The notes: a model not told the origin generated them from the sequence alone. DNA of 64,000 nt from Aphodosoma sp045126975 (GCA_045126975.1 JBGVPL010000001.1:34521-98520); one strand, 5' to 3'; shown: positions 44,806 through 52,875, counted from the first letter of the stretch. Program-made: numbers and translations.

Positions 44806-45735
44806 ATGAAACTATTTTGTAAGTTATTTATTTTTGTTGTTTTGATTAATATATTAGCAGTGTCTTGTTCGACAATGTCATATTATCAAGTAGGAGAGAT
44901 TAGACCAGTAGAAGATAATGTAAAAATAGATAAAGATAGTAAACTTGTTTATTTAGATGATAATGTTTTTGTTGAATATTCTTTTTGGGGTAGTTATGGA
45001 GAAGTTTATTTTGTTATCAATAATATTTCAGATAAAGATATAACTATTCATTTAGATAAATCTTTTTTTATTCGCAATGGTAGAGCTTATGATTATTTTC
45101 AAAATAGAACTTATGTATCAACAAATGCAACAGCTATTATTGCAACATCTTCGGGTTCAAAAACTAAAGGAGCAGCTCTGACTTCCTTAGGTAAGAACTA
45201 TTTTGGCATACATACATCATATTCAGGTCTGGTTACAGGACATTCTTCTTCTAATGTATCTTCTTCTGGTTTTTCTTCTTCAAATTCAAATTCAGTACAA
45301 CAGTTAGAAGTTGCAAAGATGATTATTCCAGCTAAGTCGTTTAAAATAATAAATCAATTTAATGTTACTGATTTTATGTATCGTAGTTGTGATTTATACC
45401 TTTGGAAAAGTTTATTGTCAGAAGATGAGGCTAAAAAACGTTCTTTTAGGTCTAATGGTGAAATATTGAATAAATTAATTTTTAATACAGAAAACACTCC
45501 ATTATTATTTGAAAATAGATTAGTATATTCATTAGAAGATTCAGATGATAAAATAGAAGTAGTAAATAAATTTTATGTTAAAAGTATTCAAAATATGCAA
45601 GAAGATGAGTTTGAATATTATGTAGAGGAGAATTATTGTGGAGAGGATAAAGACGTAGTGATATACAAAGCGCAATTTGCACCAAATAAGTATTATATAA
45701 AATATGATGAATATAGTTTTGATTCTAATTATTGA
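44806..45735 (+). CDS. Lipoprotein of unknown function
   Basis: 309 residues. MKLFCKLFIFVVLINILAVSC is a lipoprotein signal (cysteine 21). The first domain (VYLDDNVFVEYSFWGSYGEVYFVINNISDKDI) is strand-rich and Ig-like; a serine-rich linker (residues about 145-165) precedes the second half. Similar hypothetical lipoproteins are common in Bacteroidota. AT content is high relative to neighbours. Function unknown. Confidence 0.75.
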   Translation: MKLFCKLFIFVVLINILAVSCSTMSYYQVGEIRPVEDNVKIDKDSKLVYLDDNVFVEYSFWGSYGEVYFVINNISDKDITIHLDKSFFIRNGRAYDYFQNRTYVSTNATAIIATSSGSKTKGAALTSLGKNYFGIHTSYSGLVTGHSSSNVSSSGFSSSNSNSVQQLEVAKMIIPAKSFKIINQFNVTDFMYRSCDLYLWKSLLSEDEAKKRSFRSNGEILNKLIFNTENTPLLFENRLVYSLEDSDDKIEVVNKFYVKSIQNMQEDEFEYYVEENYCGEDKDVVIYKAQFAPNKYYIKYDEYSFDSNY

Positions 45736-45758
45736 TTGAAAAGGTAAAAATATAAATT

Positions 45759-45794
45759 ATCCGCTCCTACTGGTTGAGTAGAAGCGGATTTTTA
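45759..45794 (+). terminator. Terminator of the lipoprotein gene
   Basis: ATCCGCTCCTACT pairs with AGTAGAAGCGGAT (one G-U), then T run. Confidence 0.85.
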
Positions 45795-45796
45795 TT

Positions 45797-46046
45797 TTGG
45801 AAATCGCACTGCCGTTTTGTTGAGAAAAATTCCTATTGTGTAAGATTTGAGGTGTTCCTGTCTTTGTAATCTGCCGACCATTGTGGTTACAACTCCTTTC
45901 GGAGAAGCGCAGCTCGCCATTGATAAAGGAAGTTAGCCTCGGTGGTGTTAAAAAGTAACTGTTGAATTTTCTAACCTCAGGCTGATGGTGTGATTTTGTA
46001 CTATTAGAAATGCAAAGAGTGTGCCAATTGATGCGGTGTTAAAGAA
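45797..46046. other. Unexplained GC-richer intergenic segment
   Basis: About 250 bases with higher GC than nearby spacers, competing short stems (GTTAG/CTAAC, AGCCT/AGGCT, CTCC-TTTC-GGAG) and a weak plus-strand promoter-like pair (TTG 45836, TGTCTTTG 45859). No gene supported; could be a small RNA. Confidence 0.35.
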
Positions 46047-46086
46047 AAAGGTTGACTTCTCGGGTGAGAAATCAACCTTTATTTTT
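46047..46086 (-). terminator. Terminator of mdh
   Basis: AAAGGTTGACTTCTC and GAGAAATCAACCTTT form a stem with one mismatch; A/T runs on both sides. Confidence 0.85.
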
Positions 46087-46103
46087 GAGTTTGTGGAGTT
46101 TAA

Positions 46104-47048
46104 TTATTTAAGGATACCAGTTTCGTAGAGAACGGCGTTAGTTTTGCGAACTGCAGCTTCTGAAGCAGCGAATTTAGCTTTTTCGTCTTCAGTAAGTTCG
46201 ATTTCAACGATGCGTTCGATACCGTTTTTGCCAAGAACTACAGGTACACCGATCATGATGTCTTTCATGCCGTATTCGCCATCGAGGTAAGCAGCACAAG
46301 TGATCATTTTGCCTTGGTTTTTGATGATAGATTCAGCAACAGCAGAAGCAGCTGCACCTGGAGCCATCCAAGCTGATGTGCCGAGAAGACCTGTGAGAGT
46401 AGCACCACCAACCATAGTAGATTTAACAACTTCTTCTACTTTTTCTTCGCTGAGGAAGTTGCAGATAGGCATGCCTTTGTAAGTAGCAAGACGTGGGAGA
46501 GGAATCATTGTAGTGTCGCCGTGGCCACCGATAACGATACCTTCAACTTCGTTAGCGTTGCAACCGATAGCTTGGCTGATGAAATATTTGAAGCGTGAGC
46601 TGTCTAATGCACCACCCATACCGATCACGCGGTTACGTGGCAAGCCGAGAGTTTTGTAAGTAAGGTATGCCATAGGGTCCATAGGGTTAGCTACGATAAC
46701 GAGGATAGCTTCTGGAGAATATTTCAAGCAGTTTTCTGCTACGCTTTTAACGATACCAGCGTTAACGCCGATAAGTTCTTCGCGAGTCATACCTGGTTTA
46801 CGTGGAATACCAGAAGTGATGATAACAACGTCAGAACCTGCAGTTTGTGAATAGTCGTTAGTTACGCCTTTAACTACAGTATCAAAACCCATCAATTGAG
46901 CAGTTTGCATGATATCCATAGCTTTACCTTCAGCAAAACCTTCTTTGATATCGATCAATACAACTTCGTTGGCAACTTCGTTTACAGCCAACACATTAGC
47001 ACAAGTAGCACCTACGTTACCTGCACCTACAACGGTCACTTTAGACAT
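46104..47048 (-). CDS. mdh: Malate dehydrogenase
   Basis: 314 residues. NAD-dependent malate/oxaloacetate interconversion. VTVVGAGNVGATCANVLA is the Rossmann loop, GIPRKPGMTREEL binds substrate (arginines), ANPMDPMAYLTYK and the catalytic histidine in IGGHGDTTMIPLPR follow; LDH-like MDH subgroup by length. Leader carries the CTCGCTACTAAAAATCTA tail and TGCACAA words. Confidence 0.96.
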   Translation of the reverse strand: MSKVTVVGAGNVGATCANVLAVNEVANEVVLIDIKEGFAEGKAMDIMQTAQLMGFDTVVKGVTNDYSQTAGSDVVIITSGIPRKPGMTREELIGVNAGIVKSVAENCLKYSPEAILVIVANPMDPMAYLTYKTLGLPRNRVIGMGGALDSSRFKYFISQAIGCNANEVEGIVIGGHGDTTMIPLPRLATYKGMPICNFLSEEKVEEVVKSTMVGGATLTGLLGTSAWMAPGAAASAVAESIIKNQGKMITCAAYLDGEYGMKDIMIGVPVVLGKNGIERIVEIELTEDEKAKFAASEAAVRKTNAVLYETGILK

Positions 47049-47062
47049 AATTTGATTAGATT

Positions 47063-47116
47063 TTTAGTAGCGAGTTTTTATAAATGCACAATGCACAATT
47101 TGCAATGCACAATTAT
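47063..47116 (-). repeat. TGCACAA-type words and CTCGCTACTA tail in the mdh leader
   Basis: On the minus strand TTGTGCATTGCAAATTGTGC words precede CTCGCTACTAAAAATCTA, which ends about ten bases from the mdh start. Confidence 0.75.
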
Positions 47117-47184
47117 TTAGTTTCGCTTTGTTAGTATTTTTATAGATTTGTAATTAGTATTTTATAGGCATAGCCTACTGCTTG

Positions 47185-47192
47185 CAAAGTTA
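47185..47192 (-). promoter_or_regulatory. Candidate promoter -7 box of mdh
   Basis: TAACTTTG on the minus strand, about 130 bases before the start codon. Confidence 0.5.
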
Positions 47193-47242
47193 GATAATTA
47201 AATTGATATACCGAAATTTTTAATAATAAATTTTCCGAAAAG

Positions 47243-47273
47243 TTGCACAATCGCAAAGTTATTTGTAATTTTG
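47243..47273 (+). promoter_or_regulatory. Promoter of the coiled-coil protein gene
   Basis: TTG (47243-47245), 20-base spacer, TAATTTTG (47266-47273). Confidence 0.7.
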
Positions 47274-47276
47274 TAT

Positions 47277-47362
47277 CGTGATAGACACGAGATAATAGAC
47301 ACGAGATGTTAGACTCTCGCTTTTTCTCTTAAAATCTCGTGTCTCGTGTCTAATATCTAATT
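47277..47362 (+). repeat. Large GACACGA-word hairpin in a 5' leader
   Basis: Two AGACACGAGAT units (47281-47306) face TCTCGTGTCTCGTGTCT (47332-47352) in inverted orientation, so the leader folds into a long hairpin just before the 47374 start. Confidence 0.75.
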
Positions 47363-47373
47363 ATCTGAAAATT

Positions 47374-48258
47374 ATGAATAAGAAAACCGTTATTATGATT
47401 TTTGCCTTGTTCGTTGTTGTAGCAGGGGGTGTGATTTTTTATTTGTATAATTCGCTTTCTACTACTCAAACCGAGATGGAGGAGATGGTAGAAATGATGA
47501 ATTATGAGAAAGAACAACTTGAAAATGAGTATGCTGATGTGGCTCTTGAGTTGGAAGGTATGTCGATTAAGGTGAATAACGACTCGTTGTTGCACCAGTT
47601 GGATAGAGAACAAAAACGCGTGCAGTTGTTGCTCGAAGAGTTGCGTACCGTGAAGGCTACGAATGCTCGTCGTATTGCCGAATTGAAAGAAGAACTTTCG
47701 ACTGTGCGTAAAGTGTTGGTTACTTATGTGCGTCAAGTGGATTCGCTTACGGCTGTGAATACCAAGCTCGAAGCCGAGAATCGTAAAGTACAACAACGCT
47801 ATGAGGCAGCGACCGAAGAGGTGAAAACTCTCTCGGAAGAACGTGAGCGTTTGGTCGAAAAAGTAACTATTGCGTCGCAACTTGAGGCTACTACTGTGAA
47901 TGTTGAATTGCAAAATGATCGTGGACGTAAGACCAAATCGGTGCGCAAATTGGCTATTATTAAGGTAGATTATACTATTGCCAAAAACAACACTGCAGAA
48001 GTTGGTAACAAAACCATATATATGCGTATAACTACGCCAGATGATATGGTATTGCAAAAACAAGCAAATGATCTATTCCAGTTTGAAGACTCCCAAATTG
48101 CTTTCTCAGCACGCAAAAGTTTCGAATATACAGGCGAAGAATTTTCTGATGCAATCTACTATACCGTTACCGAAACCCTTTGGGAAGGTGACTATCGCGT
48201 AGATTTGTTTGCCGACGGACACCTCATTGGTCAACAATATTTCACTTTAACAAAATAA
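47374..48258 (+). CDS. Membrane-anchored coiled-coil protein of unknown function
   Basis: 294 residues. One N-terminal membrane helix (TVIMIFALFVVVAGGVIFYLY), a coiled coil over residues about 28-170 (heptads such as LLLEELRTVKATNARRIAEL), then a conserved strand-rich C-terminal domain (VRKLAIIKVDYTIAKNNTAEVG...NKTIYMRITTPDD, EGDYRVDLFADGHLIG). A conserved Bacteroidota protein; the C-terminus probably faces the periplasm. Function unknown. Confidence 0.8.
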   Translation: MNKKTVIMIFALFVVVAGGVIFYLYNSLSTTQTEMEEMVEMMNYEKEQLENEYADVALELEGMSIKVNNDSLLHQLDREQKRVQLLLEELRTVKATNARRIAELKEELSTVRKVLVTYVRQVDSLTAVNTKLEAENRKVQQRYEAATEEVKTLSEERERLVEKVTIASQLEATTVNVELQNDRGRKTKSVRKLAIIKVDYTIAKNNTAEVGNKTIYMRITTPDDMVLQKQANDLFQFEDSQIAFSARKSFEYTGEEFSDAIYYTVTETLWEGDYRVDLFADGHLIGQQYFTLTK

Positions 48259-48279
48259 ATTGCTATTATATATTAATGT

Positions 48280-48318
48280 AAGTTCCTATAGCCTTGTGCG
48301 GTTGTAGGAACTTTTTTT
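48280..48318 (+). terminator. Terminator of the coiled-coil protein gene
   Basis: AAGTTCCTA pairs with TAGGAACTT, then seven T. Confidence 0.8.
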
Positions 48319-48699
48319 ATGCCGTATTGCGTATTACAATCGTCTAGACAGTTTTTTTTATCAAACAGCAACCCTCTTCAGAGGATAACCTAACCTTTAC
48401 CCATATGAAGGAGATTAAATTTTTCCGTATTTTCCGTGTGCAATAAAAGAAATATACGAGAAATAAACTCTTTTTATGGTCATTTTTGAAGCTAAAATTT
48501 GAGTCTAAAAACGTAAAAAAACAACATTTTTTCTAAAAACGCGAAAAAAACGAGATGTAGAGGCTTTGTTTGGACTTCAAAAAAGCTCAAAAAATAGGCT
48601 CAAAAGCACTTTTTTTATAAAAAAACAGGTAGTGGTGAAAAATTATTTTGTTGATAATCAACGAAAAGAAAAATATTTTAAAAAAATAGACAAAAATAT
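48319..48699. other. AT-rich intergenic stretch before tRNA-Glu
   Basis: Poly-A and poly-T rich with no supported gene, repeat or terminator; ends at the tRNA-Glu promoter. Confidence 0.5.
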
Positions 48700-48730
48700 T
48701 TGGTGGTATCAGAAAAAAGCTCTATCTTTG
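48700..48730 (+). promoter_or_regulatory. Promoter of tRNA-Glu(TTC)
   Basis: TTG (48700-48702), 20-base spacer, TATCTTTG (48723-48730). Confidence 0.8.
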
Positions 48731-48768
48731 CATCGCAATTGAGAGAGATAACAACTCTTACTGCTAAT

Positions 48769-48840
48769 GGCCCATTCGTCTATCGGTTAGGACGCAAGAT
48801 TTTCATTCTTGAAAGAGCGGTTCGATTCCGCTATGGGCTA
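48769..48840 (+). tRNA. tRNA-Glu (anticodon TTC)
   Basis: 72 bases. Acceptor GGCCCAT/ATGGGCT, anticodon stem CAAGA/TCTTG with loop TTTTCAT, T loop TTCGATT. CCA not encoded. Forty-three bases before rpsT, so both may share a transcript. Confidence 0.95.
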
Positions 48841-48883
48841 CTTTTTTTTATGTATATAGTTAAACAAAATTTCACTTAATATA

Positions 48884-49138
48884 ATGGCAAATCACAAATC
48901 ATCAATCAAAAGAATTCGTCAAACAGAAAGACGTCGTTTGCACAACAAATTCTACGCTAAAGTAACTCGTAGCGCTGTGCGTAAATTGCGCGCAACATCT
49001 GAGAAAGATGCAGCTGCAGCAATGCTTCCTAAAGTAGCTTCTATGCTCGATAAACTTGCTAAACGCAACATCATCCACAAAAACAAAGCAAACAATTTGA
49101 AATCTAAATTAGCTCTTCACGTTAACAAACTTGCTTAA
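48884..49138 (+). CDS. rpsT: 30S ribosomal protein S20
   Basis: 84 residues. MANHKSSIKRIRQTERRRLHN and the helical basic body (IHKNKANNLKSKLALHVNKLA) identify S20, which binds 16S rRNA helices. Confidence 0.96.
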   Translation: MANHKSSIKRIRQTERRRLHNKFYAKVTRSAVRKLRATSEKDAAAAMLPKVASMLDKLAKRNIIHKNKANNLKSKLALHVNKLA

Positions 49139-49165
49139 TTTGTTGGAGAATCGAACAAAATATAC

Positions 49166-49205
49166 AGGCTCTTTTCTGTGATTACAGATTAGAGCTTTTT
49201 TTATA
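49166..49205 (+). terminator. Terminator of rpsT
   Basis: GCTCT and CTGT stems pair with ACAG and AGAGC around GATT, then seven T. Confidence 0.8.
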
Positions 49206-49222
49206 TTAGTTGCTAAAGAGTC

Positions 49223-49297
49223 TTGTTACTCGCGACTAACAATCTAAAGCATAAATCCGAATGGCTGTCTTGTTACTCGCTACTAAAAATCTATTAT
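49223..49297 (+). repeat. Two CTCGCTACTA leader tails before radC
   Basis: CTTGTTACTCGCGACTAACAATCTA and CTTGTTACTCGCTACT plus AAAAATCTA, about 50 bases apart; the second ends four bases before the radC ATG. Confidence 0.75.
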
Positions 49298-49993
49298 ATG
49301 AAAAATAAAGCAATAAAACTCTGGAATGAAGACGAACGTCCTCGTGAAAAACTCAAATTGCATGGCGAGAAGACGCTTACCGATGCCGAATTGCTCGCTA
49401 TAATGCTTGGGTCAGGTACGAAGGATAAGAACGTGGTGGAGCTTTCGCGCGAGATTCTCGATTCGGTGGGTGGCGACCTTGATAGGTTGGCTCGGCTCAC
49501 GCTTCATGATTTGCAGACGCAATTTAAGGGTATTGGTGAGGCTAAGGCGATGCACTTGCTTGCTACGCTCGAATTTGGACGTCGTCGTAATGCAGTGAAA
49601 ATGGGCGATAACGACTCGATTCGTACATCAAAAGATATTGTCAGTCTTATGCATCCAGAGATTAGTGATAAACCCGTAGAGGAGTTTTGGGTTATATTGC
49701 TTAATCGTAAAAACAGAGTGATAGGCAAAGAGTGTGTGGCACGAGGCGGGGTCTCTGCTGTATTGGTCGATATGCGCATGTTGTTGAAACCAGCCATTTC
49801 GCGTTTAGCTTCGAGTATAATATTGTGCCACAATCATCCGTCAGGCACAGCATCGCCAAGTGGCGAAGATAGAGCATTGACTCGCCGAGTGGCTGCAGCT
49901 GTCGAATTGCTCGATATAAGACTAATTGACCACGTTATTATAACCTCCGACGCCGACCAATATTTTAGTTTTGCCGATAGAGGAGAAATATAA
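49298..49993 (+). CDS. radC: RadC/JAB-domain protein
   Basis: 231 residues from 49298 (MKNKAIKLWNEDERPREK); the longer reading uses repeat sequence. An N-terminal UPF0758/HhH-like part (GSGTKDKNVVELSREIL, FKGIGEAKA) precedes the JAB metalloprotease-like domain with E in EFWVILLNRKN and the metal motif CHNHPSGTASPSGED. Despite its name, a direct repair role is not established. Confidence 0.93.
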   Translation: MKNKAIKLWNEDERPREKLKLHGEKTLTDAELLAIMLGSGTKDKNVVELSREILDSVGGDLDRLARLTLHDLQTQFKGIGEAKAMHLLATLEFGRRRNAVKMGDNDSIRTSKDIVSLMHPEISDKPVEEFWVILLNRKNRVIGKECVARGGVSAVLVDMRMLLKPAISRLASSIILCHNHPSGTASPSGEDRALTRRVAAAVELLDIRLIDHVIITSDADQYFSFADRGEI

Positions 49994-50033
49994 ATCTCTC
50001 AACTCTTAACTCTCAACTTTCAACTTTAAAAAT
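49993..50033 (+). repeat. CTCAACT/CTTAACT words between radC and the AlaX-like gene
   Basis: Four seven-base units followed by TTAAAAAT and the ATG at 50034. Confidence 0.75.
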
Positions 50034-50510
50034 ATGGAACCACAATTAAATGCACACAACAAAGCGGAGTTTCCTCCGATGCATACTGCCGAACATATTT
50101 TGAACGGTACAATGGTTAAAATGTTTGGATGTCCGCGTTCTCGTAATGCGCATATTGAGCGTAAAAAGAGTAAGGCGGACTATGAACTTGCTGAAGCTCC
50201 AACAGAAGAACAAATACGCGAAATTGAGCGTCGTGTGAATGAGCAGATTGCTCGTAATCTTGATGTGACTATTGAGTTTATGACTCGCGATGAAGCTGCC
50301 GAATTGGCCGATTTGTCTAAATTGCCTGTAGATGCTTCTGAAACGCTTCGTATTGTGCGAGTAGGTGATTATGACAACTGTGCTTGTATTGGTGCTCACG
50401 TAAAAAACACGAGCGAAATAGGCACATTCCGCATCCTTACTCATGACTTTGCAGATGGACGTTGGCGTATGCGCTTCAAACTCGAAAATTGTCCGTATGT
50501 GGAAATATAG
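50034..50510 (+). CDS. AlaX-like tRNA-editing domain protein
   Basis: 158 residues. HTAEH (residues 17-21) and CACIGAHV (about 122-129) form the HxxxH...CxxxH zinc site of the second additional domain of alanyl/threonyl-tRNA synthetases. Stand-alone forms hydrolyse mischarged Ser- or Gly-tRNA(Ala). It lacks the full N-terminal part of AlaX-M, so it is a short version; trans-editing is inferred. Confidence 0.8.
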   Translation: MEPQLNAHNKAEFPPMHTAEHILNGTMVKMFGCPRSRNAHIERKKSKADYELAEAPTEEQIREIERRVNEQIARNLDVTIEFMTRDEAAELADLSKLPVDASETLRIVRVGDYDNCACIGAHVKNTSEIGTFRILTHDFADGRWRMRFKLENCPYVEI

Positions 50511-50514
50511 TAGA

Positions 50515-50543
50515 TGAGCCGACTATTTTAGTCGGCTTTTTTT
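50515..50543 (+). terminator. Terminator of the AlaX-like gene
   Basis: GAGCCGACTA pairs with TAGTCGGCTT, then T run. Confidence 0.85.
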
Positions 50544-50570
50544 GTCAATGGTATGTTAAAAATAGTTAAC

Positions 50571-50580
50571 GGGGGGGGGG
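50571..50580 (+). repeat. Ten-base G homopolymer upstream of a promoter
   Basis: G10 tract about 50 bases upstream of TACCTTTG (50632-50639). Such tracts are prone to slippage. Confidence 0.8.
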
Positions 50581-50631
50581 TAAATGCTAATTTTTTTGAG
50601 AAAAAGTATGAGGAATTTGAAATATTATGTT

Positions 50632-50639
50632 TACCTTTG
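50632..50639 (+). promoter_or_regulatory. Candidate promoter -7 box before the DGR region
   Basis: TACCTTTG, 67 bases before the 50706 gene; no TTG at the usual distance. Confidence 0.5.
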
Positions 50640-50705
50640 TACTTTGATAGGGAGTAGGGAGTAGGGGGCGAACATGAACTTAATAACTAAAAAAACAATA
50701 AAACT

Positions 50706-51137
50706 ATGAAAAAAACAATTTTTCTTACATTATGTTTTTTGTTGAGCGCATTCTGCAATGTGCTTAACTCACAGGGGATAGCCGATCATCCCAAATTGGT
50801 TCCGGCTATGGTAGTTCACGACATTGATGGCAGTCGTCATGTAGTTCCACTTGAAGGTACTTCGGTAGCAGAGGTCATTATGCATACCACAGCAGGAACT
50901 ATAACAGTAGAGATACCCGAAGTAACTCGAAGCGGAGTGCGCAGTGTGGTTTTTGCGATGGTAGCCGAAAGCGATATATCAATGTCAATCGACGAAATCG
51001 AAGCAACAGATATTCCACAACGTAAAGTGGAGAAAATTTTGCACGAAGGCAATGTTTACATCCACATTCAGATGCCAGATGGCACAGACGAGTGGTACGA
51101 TTTGTCGGGACGACCAGTTGTTTTACCAATGAGATAA
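50706..51137 (+). CDS. Small exported protein upstream of the DGR target gene
   Basis: 143 residues. Signal peptide MKKTIFLTLCFLLSAFCNVLNSQ, then alternating strands (TIEVTRSG-like PEVTRSGVRSVVF). The end (DEWYDLSGRPVVL) resembles the last part of exported proteins with a degenerate sorting tail. It lies 55 bases before the variable-repeat gene in the same direction and likely shares its promoter. Function unknown. Confidence 0.7.
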   Translation: MKKTIFLTLCFLLSAFCNVLNSQGIADHPKLVPAMVVHDIDGSRHVVPLEGTSVAEVIMHTTAGTITVEIPEVTRSGVRSVVFAMVAESDISMSIDEIEATDIPQRKVEKILHEGNVYIHIQMPDGTDEWYDLSGRPVVLPMR

Positions 51138-51192
51138 TTAACTAATAAAGACAATGATTATAATATTAACAATTTAATAAAACAAGAAAACT

Positions 51193-52173
51193 ATGAAAAA
51201 ATTATTCACAGCATTAGTAGCATTAGTACTATCGCTAAGCGTATCGGCACAATTTTATATTTATTGTAGCAATGGTTCGGTATTAAAAGTTGATAGTATT
51301 GGAGTGCTTGCTCCAGAAGTAACATTTACATTATCGGAGCAATCAGTAGAACTTAATCAATATCAATATAAAGATATTGATTATGATTTCACCTCAAAAT
51401 TTGATATAGGATTAGATCAAATAACCTGGACTTCATCAGATGAAAGCGTAGCGATAGTATCATCCAATGGACAAATATATGCATTAGCTGAGGGTAAAGC
51501 CACAATAACAGCCATAGTCTATTATTTGGACGGTGCAACAGCGCAAGCTACCTTAGAGGTGGTAGTGAAAGCCCCTCAACCAGGAGAGCATGGTTACGTT
51601 GATTTAGGTCTGCCTTCAGGATTAAAATGGGCAACATGCAATGTAGGAGCAAATACGCCAGAAGAGTATGGTTATTATTTTGCATGGGGCGAAGTAGAAC
51701 CAAAAACAACATACGATTGGAGCACATATAAATATGGTACATCATACGACCAATTAACAAAATATTGCAATAATAGTAGTTATGGCAAAGACGGCTTTAC
51801 TGACAATAAAACTGTGCTCGATCCAGAAGATGATGCAGCAACTGTAAATTGGGGCGGAGCATGGCGTATGCCAACTAAAGCAGAACAAGATGAATTACGC
51901 AATAATTGCACATGGAATTGGACCACACAAAATGGAGTGAATGGATATAAAGTTACAGGTCCTAATGGAAACTCAATCTTCTTGCCCGCTGCGGGTTACA
52001 TGTACGAGGGCGCGCTCAGCAGTGCTGGGTCGGACGGCGACTACTGGTCGAGTTCGCTCTATACGGACTATCCGTACTACGCCTACGTCGTGTACTTCAA
52101 TTCGGACGACGTGGGCTGGAGCCACTACGGCTATCGCTACTACGGACTATCTGTTCGTCCTGTTTGCCAGTGA
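51193..52173 (+). CDS. DGR target: secreted Ig-like plus FISUMP (C-type-lectin-like) protein with variable C-terminus
   Basis: 326 residues. Signal peptide MKKLFTALVALVLSLSVSAQ; an Ig-like Big_2 domain around residues 35-118 (ITWTSSDESVAIVSSNGQIYALAEGKA, in pieces); and a FISUMP/formylglycine-generating-like domain from residue about 135 (GYVDLGLPSGLKWATCNVG, WGGAWRMPTKAEQDEL). Residues 264-326 are the variable repeat, ending PVCQ directly before the stop. This fold tolerates massive surface variation in known DGR proteins. It is the first gene of the cassette; it probably displays a diversified ligand-binding face outside the cell. Ligand unknown. Confidence 0.92.
   Translation: MKKLFTALVALVLSLSVSAQFYIYCSNGSVLKVDSIGVLAPEVTFTLSEQSVELNQYQYKDIDYDFTSKFDIGLDQITWTSSDESVAIVSSNGQIYALAEGKATITAIVYYLDGATAQATLEVVVKAPQPGEHGYVDLGLPSGLKWATCNVGANTPEEYGYYFAWGEVEPKTTYDWSTYKYGTSYDQLTKYCNNSSYGKDGFTDNKTVLDPEDDAATVNWGGAWRMPTKAEQDELRNNCTWNWTTQNGVNGYKVTGPNGNSIFLPAAGYMYEGALSSAGSDGDYWSSSLYTDYPYYAYVVYFNSDDVGWSHYGYRYYGLSVRPVCQ
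51982..52170 (+). repeat. DGR variable repeat (VR)
   Basis: 189 bases at the 3' end of the target gene, aligned to the template repeat at 53011-53196. About 25 substitutions are all at positions where the template has A (for example AAC to TAC, GAC, AGC or GTC). The last 21 bases are identical, the expected initiation-of-mutagenic-homing end. One extra codon is present relative to the template. Confidence 0.95.
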
Positions 52174-52227
52174 GCAGAATATTATCCTTTATGAGCAACG
52201 TGCAACTTGCAAAGGGTATGTAATGGC

Positions 52228-52305
52228 ATAAAATATTTTTAGCCTGCGAAGCGGTTGCCACGGTAGTGGCTGCCCAAACCGCTTGGTAGGCTAAAAATAT
52301 TTTAT
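52228..52305. repeat. Long inverted repeat downstream of VR
   Basis: Arms of 29 bases (52228-52256 and 52277-52305) match except for three central bases. The loop itself contains a GCCAC-GGTA-GTGGC hairpin. It lies 58 bases after the VR. In the phage BPP-1 DGR a hairpin/cruciform after the target repeat aids homing; here a target-recognition or terminator role is possible. Confidence 0.85.
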
Positions 52306-52332
52306 TGAAAAATTTTAAAAAAAAATAACAAT

Positions 52333-52875
52333 ATGCAGTTGAAAGATATTTTTGCAAAAGAGCAATCGCGCGAGTCGGATGTGGATTATCGCACGCTCTA
52401 CCTTGTGCCAGAGGGTTCGTTTTACCGTGCGTATGAATGGAGTGCGTGGTTGTGCCACCGATATGTGAGCCAATTCAAAGTGACGCATAGGTTGTTGAAA
52501 AACACGGATGAGAGCATTGTGTTTGTAGGTTTTCCGCAGACAAGCCTTGAGCGTTATACGCCCGAAGGAGCGAGTGTGACGGTGGGGGATGATAAAGTTG
52601 TGGCTATGACATTGGTTGACGATATGATGGTGTGCGATATGACGATAGAGGATTTGAAGGTGGATTTTGAGAATTGGAAATCGTGTGCACCATTGACCGA
52701 ATCGTCGAAAAAACGTTTGCAAGAAGAGAAACAATTGCAGAAGAAAGAGGCGACGCCGATGAGGATGACCGACGTGATGCATCGCATCATGTCGTACCCG
52801 ATAGAACAACGCTCGCCGTTGGAGACTATGGCGTTTTTGGCAGAGGTCAAGCAGCAACTGTCTGAAATATTATAA
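52333..52875 (+). CDS. DGR accessory protein, MutS-like (MSL) type
   Basis: 180 residues. The first 90 residues (LYLVPEGSFYRAYEWSAWLC, then FVGFPQTSLERYTPEGASV) resemble the MutS mismatch-recognition N-terminal domain, without ATPase. A helical C-terminal part (SSKKRLQEEKQLQKKE, PIEQRSPLETMAFLAEVKQQL) follows. MutS-like accessory genes are one of the described DGR accessory classes, alternative to Avd. Position between VR and TR supports a role in template or target handling. Confidence 0.75.
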   Translation: MQLKDIFAKEQSRESDVDYRTLYLVPEGSFYRAYEWSAWLCHRYVSQFKVTHRLLKNTDESIVFVGFPQTSLERYTPEGASVTVGDDKVVAMTLVDDMMVCDMTIEDLKVDFENWKSCAPLTESSKKRLQEEKQLQKKEATPMRMTDVMHRIMSYPIEQRSPLETMAFLAEVKQQLSEIL

